NCBI GenBank assembly: GCA_030147225.1
Contig: JASLAI010000375.1
Coordinates: 1 to 7,096 of the forward strand
From: Planococcus sp. (in: firmicutes)
Lineage (GTDB): Bacteria; Bacillota; Bacilli; Bacillales_A; Planococcaceae
Reading direction: 5' to 3'
Length of the DNA stretch: 7,096 bases
Shown here in pieces: positions 1 through 4,800 of this stretch (position 1 is its first letter; each line of letters begins with the position of its first letter). Under the pieces are notes generated by a model. The model saw only the letters and a list, made by a program, of their open reading frames with translations, was not told the DNA's origin and ran no database searches. A program made the translations under genes and the position numbers.

Positions 1-668
1 CGTACTTTTTGTCCCACAGAGTAATGGGCTATGGGGAGGTGCTGGTGAAGAGAGATAGGAAGATACGAGGCCATCGTATTCCGGAAAATTTCTCCTTTTA
101 AATACTGCAGTGACCAAGGGGAATGAGCTATATCCACGCGGTAAATTTGCTCTCTAGGCTTTGTCCACAAACAATAACGCTCCGTCAGCCATTGTTCCAT
201 TCTATTGGATGCAACTGGTTCAAACAGCGGTCTATAGTTCATTTCAAAAGCTTCACGATATTGGTCAGACTCGATTTTTCGGCTAGTGAAATGGTACAGT
301 CCTGCCTTTTCCGAATTACTCATGACAGCATGTCGATACGGCAGAAATCCACCAGAAGAGGCAACCGATACAGCAAGATGACTATCCGCATCTAAACTGA
401 AGAAATATACTCCTTGTCTGTTTCCGTATTTCACATATGTCCTGACGTTCAGCTCCAAATAAGAATGTGTCCCGGGAACAGGCGGTAAAAATCGAAGCCG
501 CGTCGCCTCTGCTTGAAAAAACACGATACCCAGCCATGCCTGACCGTCATACAGATCAATTTCAAGCTCTTCTGGCACAAATCGCCTCAGCCATTCTTCT
601 TTGACTGGCCAGTGCAAAAAAACTACGTTTTTCCACTCCTGCTTCATGACCCAATTTCTTTTTGCCAT
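1..668 (-). CDS. DUF2071 / YqjF-like protein, 3' end cut by the window edge
   Basis: The reverse strand is open from the ATG at 668 to base 1 (222 codons, no stop reached), so the gene runs off the left edge. Family-typical stretches are HWPV (residues 19-22), WLGIVFF (45-51), LELNVRTYV (71-79) and GVYFFSLDADSHLAV (86-100); these match my memory of the DUF2071 family (B. subtilis YqjF, about 240 aa), so only a short C-terminal piece should be missing. The biochemical role of the family is unknown to me. I chose the ATG at 668 because GAAGGG lies 6 nt upstream; an in-frame ATG at 686 has no good ribosome binding site. It follows the catalase unit on the same strand but behind that unit's terminator, and I see no convincing promoter of its own in the roughly 45 nt between. 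The + strand reading frames here are shadows. Confidence 0.82.
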   Translation of the reverse strand, partial: MAKRNWVMKQEWKNVVFLHWPVKEEWLRRFVPEELEIDLYDGQAWLGIVFFQAEATRLRFLPPVPGTHSYLELNVRTYVKYGNRQGVYFFSLDADSHLAVSVASSGGFLPYRHAVMSNSEKAGLYHFTSRKIESDQYREAFEMNYRPLFEPVASNRMEQWLTERYCLWTKPREQIYRVDIAHSPWSLQYLKGEIFRNTMASYLPISLHQHLPIAHYSVGQKV

Positions 669-714
669 CCTTTTCCCTTCTTTCATCCGAAAAGAATTTT
701 TTCACCATAAAACA

Positions 715-760
715 GAGGCCGCCCCTGAAAGTCATAGCTTATGACTTTCGGAACAGCCTC
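715..760 (-). terminator. Rho-independent terminator of the catalase unit
   Basis: Outer arms GAGGC (715-719) and GCCTC (756-760) and inner arms GAAAGTCAT (727-735) and ATGACTTTC (741-749) close a 5-nt loop. Read on the reverse strand, the middle of the stem also pairs through three U.G wobbles, giving an almost continuous 20-bp stem with one bulged A; on the + strand those pairs become A.C mismatches, so the RNA is meant to be read from the reverse strand. A modest T-run (TGTTTTA) follows. It lies 8 nt after the catalase stop. Confidence 0.85.
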
Positions 761-767
761 AAATCTT

Positions 768-1586
768 TTATTCTAATTTATCTTCCGGCAGTGTATTATG
801 AGCTTCTGGCGGAGCAGGCTTCAGTTCCGGCTTAGTGCTGAACGGCTCAGGTTTGGCGAACTTGAATTCATGGCCATCCGGTGCAGGTTCATGCATCCAT
901 TTAAGCTCTTTGCTGCTCTCTGAGTTTGTATAAAGAGTATGGGCGTATTCTGTCGCTTCCCATTCAGGCGGAAGTGTTCCAGGCACAATCGGGCCTTCTT
1001 TCGCTTCCAGTTCTTTGATGGCAGCAAGCCATTGGTTCTGGTGCATCGTGTCACGTGCTATCAGGAATGAGAACAAATCCTTCACGCCTTTGTCATCTGT
1101 CATGCTATAAAGACGGGCTACCTGAAGACGTCCCTGTGATTCCGCATTGACGTTGGCACGAAAATCCGCTAATAAGTTTCCGCTAGCCACGATATATCCC
1201 GCGTTCCAAGGTACACCATTGCTGTCTTTTGGAGAAGCGCCCAATCCGTGGACGATGGCGTGCTGCGGGTTCATGCCGCCCATGATTGCTCCAACAATTG
1301 GATCACTTGCGGCTTTTTCCTGCTCATAGACAGGTGCCCCTTCAAGGAGTCTTGCCACCAGAGTTGCCAGCATTTCAATATGCCCCAACTCCTGCGTTCC
1401 TGTATCCATCAGCAAATCTCTGTATTTTTCGTTTCCTCTTGTGCTCCACCCTTGGAATAAGTATTGCATGGCAACTGACATTTCACCAAATTGCCCACCA
1501 ATTAATTCTTGCACTTGTTTAGCGAATACCGGATCTGGAGAATCCGGTTTTACGTGATATTGAAGTTCTCCTGTGTGAAAAAACAT
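768..1586 (-). CDS. ydbD: Manganese (non-haem) catalase, YdbD-like
   Basis: Cytoplasmic di-manganese catalase that converts hydrogen peroxide to water and oxygen. The 272-aa protein carries all five expected metal ligands of the family: E35 (in GQFGEMSVAMQYLFQG), E66 and H69 (TQELGHIEM), E149 (NVNAES) and H182 (ARDTMHQNQW), the spacing known from Lactobacillus plantarum and Thermus enzymes. Length and start (MFFHTGELQY) fit B. subtilis YdbD. Residues from about 232 form a polar, proline-rich tail that probably wraps neighbouring subunits, as C-terminal tails do in this family (inference). The ATG at 1586 has AGGAGGT 7 nt upstream. It lies 22 nt downstream of the small acidic gene on the same strand and ends in a strong terminator, so the two form an operon driven by the SigB-like promoter at 1945-1969. 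YdbD of B. subtilis is, to my knowledge, a general stress (SigB) gene, which agrees. Confidence 0.93.
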   Translation of the reverse strand: MFFHTGELQYHVKPDSPDPVFAKQVQELIGGQFGEMSVAMQYLFQGWSTRGNEKYRDLLMDTGTQELGHIEMLATLVARLLEGAPVYEQEKAASDPIVGAIMGGMNPQHAIVHGLGASPKDSNGVPWNAGYIVASGNLLADFRANVNAESQGRLQVARLYSMTDDKGVKDLFSFLIARDTMHQNQWLAAIKELEAKEGPIVPGTLPPEWEATEYAHTLYTNSESSKELKWMHEPAPDGHEFKFAKPEPFSTKPELKPAPPEAHNTLPEDKLE

Positions 1587-1608
1587 ACATATGACCTCCT
1601 AGTTAATT

Positions 1609-1899
1609 TTAGTTTTTATTTTTAGAGCCAATATGACCTTCGCTACCCGGCTTCGCATCTTCTGGATGCCCGCCGTCATAATCAGAGTCGTTACCGCCTG
1701 CATTAAAAGATTCGTTGGTTGATTGTTCCTGCTGTTTTTCCATATTCGTGTTTTCTGGAGCTAAGGTATCTTCTGGATGTCCGCCATCATAATCGGAGTT
1801 ATTTTCCCCTGCGTTGAATGATGTGCTGTTTTCTGCTGAATCCTTGCCTGCATCTTGATTATTCTCTGAAGTCTGCTGTTTTTTTTCTTCTTTATCCAT
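1609..1899 (-). CDS. Small acidic, disordered protein with two 18-residue repeats
   Basis: I do not recognise this 96-aa protein. It is very hydrophilic, with no cysteine or tryptophan, no membrane segment and no signal peptide, and is probably disordered and cytoplasmic. It holds two near-identical repeats, SFNAGxNxSDYDGGHPED, at residues 27-44 and 64-81 (16 of 18 identical), joined by a Q/E/N-rich linker rich in low-complexity residues; the tail ends GHIGSKNKN. I placed the start at the ATG at 1899, which has AAAGGAGG 9 nt upstream; a GTG at 1908 touches that site directly and is unlikely. It is the first gene of the catalase operon, 22 nt before the catalase ribosome binding region, behind a SigB-like promoter. 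A role as a stress hydrophilin, metal buffer or catalase partner is speculation. Confidence 0.8.
   Translation of the reverse strand: MDKEEKKQQTSENNQDAGKDSAENSTSFNAGENNSDYDGGHPEDTLAPENTNMEKQQEQSTNESFNAGGNDSDYDGGHPEDAKPGSEGHIGSKNKN
1657..1821 (-). repeat. Two coding repeats (54 nt each) in the acidic protein gene
   Basis: Copies at 1657-1710 and 1768-1821, offset by 111 nt, encode the repeat peptides. They differ at 11 of 54 bases; eight are silent third-base changes in eight codons, and only two codons change the residue (E/G and N/D). The pattern indicates an old duplication held by selection on the peptide rather than a recent DNA duplication. Confidence 0.85.
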
Positions 1900-1908
1900 T
1901 CCCTCCAC

Positions 1909-1916
1909 CCTCCTTT
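1909..1916 (-). promoter_or_regulatory. Ribosome binding site that fixes the acidic-protein start
   Basis: AAAGGAGG on the reverse strand, 9 nt before the ATG at 1899 and with no gap before the GTG at 1908. The spacing selects the ATG. Confidence 0.8.
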
Positions 1917-1935
1917 GGTTTCAGTATGACTCCGC

Positions 1936-1969
1936 ATTATATTTCTACCCTGCCTTATTTTTTTAAAAC
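1936..1969 (-). promoter_or_regulatory. SigB-like promoter of the acidic protein-catalase operon
   Basis: On the reverse strand GTTTTA (1964-1969), 13 nt, GGGTAG (1945-1950), close to the known SigB consensus GTTTAA-N12-15-GGGTAT. Transcription would begin near 1937, giving a leader of about 38 nt. A perfect TATAAT lies just downstream at 1936-1941, but no acceptable -35 hexamer sits 16-18 nt before it, so a second SigA start is possible but less supported. Confidence 0.65.
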
Positions 1970-2024
1970 CATATTCTGTATTTTTGAGCAGGCTTGTACG
2001 TTAGTAGTTAATGTTACAAATAAA

Positions 2025-2055
2025 AAAAGCCGGAAAATAAAGCTTTCCGGCTTTT
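2025..2055 (-). terminator. Rho-independent terminator of ohr
   Basis: Perfect 12-bp arms AAAAGCCGGAAA (2025-2036) and TTTCCGGCTTTT (2044-2055) around a 7-nt loop. On the reverse strand the stem runs into CTTTTTTTATTTG. It begins 9 nt after the ohr stop and separates ohr from the SigB-like promoter downstream. A run of T on the other side is short, so it works mainly for the reverse strand. Confidence 0.9.
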
Positions 2056-2064
2056 CAAAAATTC

Positions 2065-2484
2065 TTATACTAATTTCAATTCTACATCAACATTGCCTCT
2101 TGTTGCTTTGGAATAAGGGCAGAATGCATGCGCTTTTTCTAAAAGGTCTTGGGCAGTTTCTTCATCCACGCCTTCCAAATGAGCATTTAGCGTAACCCCA
2201 ATTTTATAGCCATCATCAGTTTCATCTTTTAGAAAATGTACATCGGCTCTGATGGAAGTGCTGGAAACTTCTGCTTTTTCTTTTTTAATGATTAAATTTA
2301 GAGCTCCTGCAAAACACGCGGAATAGCCTGCTGCAAATAATTGTTCAGGGTTTGTGCCTTCTCCTCCGGGACCGCCCAATTCTTTCGGTGAAACCAATTG
2401 AAGATCCAGTACATTGTCTTCGGAGAGGACTTTTCCTTCACGGCCACCAGTAGCTGTGACAGATGTTGTGAATAATGCTGACAT
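2065..2484 (-). CDS. ohr: Organic hydroperoxide resistance protein (Ohr, OsmC superfamily)
   Basis: Cytoplasmic thiol peroxidase that reduces organic hydroperoxides to alcohols with dihydrolipoyl-type reductants. The 139-aa length is usual for Ohr. Conserved marks are visible: R15 in GGREG (active-site arginine), E47 in NPEQLFAAGYSACF, the reactive cysteine C57 in that same motif, and the resolving cysteine C122 in AFCPYSKAT. The NPEQLFAAGYSACF and CPYS signatures point to Ohr rather than OsmC or YhfA. The start at 2484 has GAGG 8 nt upstream. It lies 67 nt downstream of the LOV-receptor gene on the same strand with no terminator between, so read-through is possible, but a promoter-like site overlaps the end of that gene. 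I see no OhrR operator of the TACAATT type known from B. subtilis; a different palindrome overlaps the promoter. B. subtilis has OhrR-controlled ohrA and SigB-controlled ohrB; which this resembles cannot be settled here. Confidence 0.93.
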   Translation of the reverse strand: MSALFTTSVTATGGREGKVLSEDNVLDLQLVSPKELGGPGGEGTNPEQLFAAGYSACFAGALNLIIKKEKAEVSSTSIRADVHFLKDETDDGYKIGVTLNAHLEGVDEETAQDLLEKAHAFCPYSKATRGNVDVELKLV

Positions 2485-2519
2485 TTTTCCAACCTCTTTC
2501 CTGATTTGTATTTGAGAAC

Positions 2520-2534
2520 AGTTAAAACTTAACT
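2520..2534. promoter_or_regulatory. Palindrome AGTTAA-N3-TTAACT over the ohr promoter
   Basis: Perfect 6-bp arms with a 3-nt centre, covering the putative -10 of ohr. The position suits a repressor operator. It does not match the OhrR or PerR boxes I know, and short AT-rich palindromes can occur by chance. Confidence 0.35.
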
Positions 2535-2555
2535 CTTATTCCAATCTGGAGTCAA
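2527..2555 (-). promoter_or_regulatory. Possible SigA promoter of ohr
   Basis: On the reverse strand TTGACT (2550-2555), 17 nt, TTAAGT (2527-2532). The -35 is good (5 of 6) and the -10 poor (3 of 6). The -35 overlaps the stop codon of the upstream LOV-receptor gene. The leader would be about 35 nt. Confidence 0.4.
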
Positions 2556-3394
2556 CTGATATGGTTTTCATCTGTTGTTTTATGTGCAATAAAACTCAAG
2601 GCTCTTTCAATCGTCGAAAAAGTGATCAAGCGACTGTCACGATCTATGTCATTGGCAAATTGTTGTGCAGCTGCCGGGGAGATACCAGTCACATAGAGCT
2701 TGCTGCCCATAATTCGAAGCGCTTCATAAATTTGTGTAAACCAGTAGAGAGGTGATTTTTCATTCCAGGACAGTCCGGTAATATCGATGATGGCATGTTC
2801 GATGCGATGCTTCTGTACATATTCACAGATTTTCACTTTAAGCGTTTCAAAACGCTGCAGATTCATCGTACCTACTAATGCCACGGTAGCCACATTCTCC
2901 TGAACAGATAAAATAGGCAACATCAATTTTTCAATTTCATCTTCATTTGCCATAATGGCTTGTTGCTGAGAACGCTCCAATGTAATATCTGTTTGCGTAC
3001 CAATGAAATACAGTTTTTCTCCTAAGCGAACTGGTTCGATGGCGAGCCGATTCCAGAACGGAGAACCATCCTTGCGGTAATTCTGCAAAGTCAAAATGAC
3101 CTTTTCTTCATTTTCTATAGCCTTCTTCATCTTCTGTACATCTTCTTTTGACGTGCCAACCCCTTGCAGGAAACGGCAATTGCGTCCAATTACTTCTTCC
3201 TGTGTATATCCTGTCATTTCAATAAAAGTTTTGTTGGTATAAATGATTGGATTGTCATCTTGTGACGGATCGGTCACAATCGTGCCAACTTTACTGCCAT
3301 CAAGCATAGCTTCAAGTAAGGTCACTTGGGTCTCTTGGGTTAACTCTTTCAAGCTGTTCACCTCGTCTTTCATTTCATTAACTAAATGTAGCAT
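2552..3394 (-). CDS. ytvA: LOV-STAS blue-light photoreceptor, YtvA-like
   Basis: Flavin-binding light sensor. From the chosen start (280 aa): residues 1-25 are a charged, probably helical cap; the LOV/PAS domain spans about 26-140, with the photo-adduct cysteine in GRNCRFLQG (C73) and the flavin-contacting NYRKDGSPFWNRL and IGTQTDIT segments; a linker helix follows; the STAS domain spans about 165-272 with AIIDITGLSW. This is the architecture of B. subtilis YtvA (about 261 aa), which joins the stressosome and turns on SigB under blue light. The frame is open upstream to 3634, but that part overlaps the divergent gene and its residues look non-native, so the start is 3394 or the ATG at 3373; neither has a strong ribosome binding site. 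A stressosome role is inferred from the family. It lies between ohr and a divergent gene with a SigB-like promoter. Confidence 0.88.
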   Translation of the reverse strand: MLHLVNEMKDEVNSLKELTQETQVTLLEAMLDGSKVGTIVTDPSQDDNPIIYTNKTFIEMTGYTQEEVIGRNCRFLQGVGTSKEDVQKMKKAIENEEKVILTLQNYRKDGSPFWNRLAIEPVRLGEKLYFIGTQTDITLERSQQQAIMANEDEIEKLMLPILSVQENVATVALVGTMNLQRFETLKVKICEYVQKHRIEHAIIDITGLSWNEKSPLYWFTQIYEALRIMGSKLYVTGISPAAAQQFANDIDRDSRLITFSTIERALSFIAHKTTDENHIS

Positions 3395-3432
3395 AATCTC
3401 GAACTCAATTCCAAGTTCTCCATAACTGCCAC

Positions 3433-3457
3433 GTTTCAGGATTTCCTTACAGGGTAA
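3433..3457 (+). promoter_or_regulatory. SigB-like promoter of the Hsp31-like gene
   Basis: GTTTCA (3433-3438), 13 nt, GGGTAA (3452-3457). The spacing is the same 13 nt as at the catalase operon promoter, and the GTTT and GGGTA cores are intact. Transcription would begin near 3465, about 34 nt before the ATG. The site lies in the space between two divergent genes. Confidence 0.65.
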
Positions 3458-3498
3458 ATGAAGAAACAAGGACTTTTTAAAAGTAGGAGGAAGATACC

Positions 3499-4203
3499 AT
3501 GGCAAAAGTATTGGCTGTACTATCAAGCGGATATGCAGATGAAGAAAACAACTATGTGACAGGCTGGTGGGCAGAAGAACTTTTCGCACCTGCATTAGAA
3601 CTTGAGAAAGAAGGGCATACTGTGGGACTCGCATCTATTGATGGCGGCAAACCTGTTGTCGACCCGATAAGCTTAAGCGAAGATTATGATCCCAAGGGCA
3701 TTTATAAAAAGCAATATGATTCTGGTATGGCGGATAAGACTACACCAATTGTTGACGTAAAGGCTAGCGAATATGACGCCATCATGATTGTCGGCGGACA
3801 TGGCGCCATGTTTGATTTGGCACATAACGAAGATTTGCATGCGGTGATCAATATTGTCTATGAACTGGGTGGCATCGTTTCAGCTGTCTGCCACGGTCCA
3901 GCACCTTTGATTTATACCAAAACCAAAGAAGGACGCGGAATACTTGAAGGGCTGAAAGTGACCGGTTATCCGAATGACAAAGAACCGGAAGAAGTAGTAA
4001 ATTTATTGCCATTTAGCCTTGAAGACGAATTAAAAAAAATTGCAAACTATCATGAAGAAAAAGATCAGGATGCCTATGTTGTCTGGGGAAGCAAGCAAGT
4101 GCTTACAGGCCGCGACCCGCAATCTTCAGAGCTTTTCGGACGTGAATTGGCTCAAAAGTTGACGCAGCGTGAATTGCAGGCTGAAGAAAAGTTCGTGGAT
4201 TGA
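3499..4203 (+). CDS. DJ-1/PfpI superfamily protein, Hsp31/glyoxalase III-like
   Basis: A 234-aa cytoplasmic protein of the class I glutamine amidotransferase-like fold. The nucleophile elbow AVCHGP gives C131 and H132; E26 in GWWAEE is the expected acidic partner of the cysteine; IVGGHGAMFDL (97-107) is typical of the Hsp31/HchA-like branch. Members of this branch have been described as glutathione-independent glyoxalase III (methylglyoxal to lactate), chaperones or deglycases; which applies here cannot be read from sequence. The length is longer than the short PfpI/YhbO type (about 170 aa), which agrees with the Hsp31-like branch. The ATG at 3499 has AGGAGG 8 nt upstream. A SigB-like promoter precedes it, and a small membrane protein gene follows after 54 nt on the same strand, with a shared terminator. 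It is divergent from the ytvA-like gene. Confidence 0.88.
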   Translation: MAKVLAVLSSGYADEENNYVTGWWAEELFAPALELEKEGHTVGLASIDGGKPVVDPISLSEDYDPKGIYKKQYDSGMADKTTPIVDVKASEYDAIMIVGGHGAMFDLAHNEDLHAVINIVYELGGIVSAVCHGPAPLIYTKTKEGRGILEGLKVTGYPNDKEPEEVVNLLPFSLEDELKKIANYHEEKDQDAYVVWGSKQVLTGRDPQSSELFGRELAQKLTQRELQAEEKFVD

Positions 4204-4223
4204 ACCTTTACTATAAGGGGTAG
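4199..4223 (+). promoter_or_regulatory. Weak SigB-like site before the small membrane protein
   Basis: ATTGAA (4199-4204), 13 nt, GGGTAG (4218-4223). The -10 core is identical to that of the catalase operon and the spacing is again 13 nt, but the -35 lacks the conserved G and one T. It overlaps the end of the upstream gene. Read-through from 3433-3457 would serve equally well. Confidence 0.25.
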
Positions 4224-4257
4224 AGACAACTAACAGCAAGTTTAAGGAGGCATTCAA

Positions 4258-4461
4258 ATGAGCAATAACGAAAAAGAAGATTACATGAAAGAAACCGAAG
4301 AAGAGGCAAAGCGGCGCCCAAATGAAGATAAAGAAGGTATTCAGGAGCCACGAACTACTGGCTACAAACCTTTGCAGCTGGGTATCATTATTTTTGTTGT
4401 TCTGGTCCTCATTCTTGTCGGCTTTGGAATCGGAACAGATTGGTTCGGAGTTTTCAGCTAA
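4258..4461 (+). CDS. Small single-pass membrane protein of unknown function
   Basis: I do not recognise this 67-aa protein. Residues 1-36 are strongly charged (many E, K, N, R) and residues about 40-60 (LGIIIFVVLVLILVGFGIGT) form one hydrophobic membrane helix, followed by a short WFGVFS tail. There is no signal peptidase site or lipobox, so the charged part probably faces the cytoplasm (N-in by the positive charges at RRP and YKP, an inference). AAGGAGG lies 7 nt before the ATG. It follows the Hsp31-like gene by 54 nt, probably on the same transcript, and ends before a strong terminator. It resembles the many small stress-induced membrane proteins of Bacillales only in shape. Confidence 0.75.
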   Translation: MSNNEKEDYMKETEEEAKRRPNEDKEGIQEPRTTGYKPLQLGIIIFVVLVLILVGFGIGTDWFGVFS

Positions 4462-4495
4462 GCTTTTCCTAAATGAATAAAATTAAAGTTCCATC

Positions 4496-4530
4496 AAAAA
4501 GGCTTCCCGATAGTCGGGAAGCCTTTTTTT
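4496..4530. terminator. Strong, probably bidirectional terminator
   Basis: Perfect 12-bp arms AAGGCTTCCCGA (4499-4510) and TCGGGAAGCCTT (4514-4525) with a 3-nt loop, followed by T to 4530 on the + strand and by TTTTTGATGG on the reverse strand. It ends the Hsp31-like/membrane-protein transcript and could also stop reverse transcripts from htrA that pass through the repeats at 4548-4800. Confidence 0.92.
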
Positions 4531-4547
4531 GCTTGTATTTGTTGGCA

Positions 4548-4674
4548 AAGAGCGCCACTGCCGGGCTGTCTTATGACCGTCGAGGGCCCGCAGGATGCGG
4601 GTCAGCTAACCGTTGCGACAGGAAGTCGCGCTCTTAGGTCAGCTCCGCTTTTGGGCGATTCCGCTTTTCTTTAT
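4548..4674. repeat. Structured intergenic repeat, unit A
   Basis: No credible gene lies in 4462-4799. This half is a nested inverted-repeat element: outer arms AAGAGCGC (4548-4555) and GCGCTCTT (4628-4635), then CTGTC (4566-4570) with GACAG (4617-4621), TGACC (4574-4578) with GGTCA (4600-4604), and CCCGC (4587-4591) with GCGGG (4597-4601). It ends in GGGCGATTCCGCTTTTCTTT (from 4653), a tail shared with unit B with one mismatch. It resembles dispersed intergenic repeats I remember from Bacillales genomes, but I cannot name the family or count copies. Confidence 0.75.
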
Positions 4675-4800
4675 TGTCTAGACTTCAGCGCCCAGCTCTT
4701 CGGGTCACAAGCCACTCTGGCTGTGCGGCTGAAAACACGCCGCTTCACCAGATCGTCTTATGCCTGTCAGAGCTACACGGGCGCTTCCGCTTTTCTTTAT
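4675..4800. repeat. Structured intergenic repeat, unit B, abutting the htrA stop
   Basis: A near full-length hairpin: AGCGCCC (4687-4693) plus AGCTC (4694-4698) pair with GAGCT (4770-4774) plus GGGCGCT (4779-4785); inside are CACAAG/CTTATG (4706-4711, 4757-4762), TCTGG/CCAGA (4716-4720, 4748-4752) and GCGGC/GCCGC (4725-4729, 4739-4743). The 22-nt tail from 4779 matches the tail of unit A with one mismatch, and GTCTTATGNCYGTC occurs in both (4568-4581, 4755-4768). On the reverse strand the CACAAG pair becomes fully paired through a U.G wobble, so the RNA fold favours the htrA direction. The element reaches the first base of the htrA stop codon. Confidence 0.75.

Noticed and set aside
123..710. 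Two + strand open frames of 90 and 65 codons
   Set aside because: They lie opposite the DUF2071/YqjF-like coding frame, lack ribosome binding sites and have no family-like features.
1147..1522. Three overlapping + strand open frames
   Set aside because: They are antisense to the Mn catalase, whose five metal ligands are all in place.
3395..3634. An 80-residue N-terminal extension of the LOV-STAS protein
   Set aside because: It overlaps the start of the Hsp31-like gene and its SigB-like promoter, and its composition is unlike a LOV-STAS protein; YtvA has no such extension.
4548..4800. A tRNA, riboswitch or CRISPR array in the structured region
   Set aside because: There is no cloverleaf with a T-loop, no regularly spaced short repeats with spacers, and the region lies after stop codons of two convergent genes rather than before a gene.
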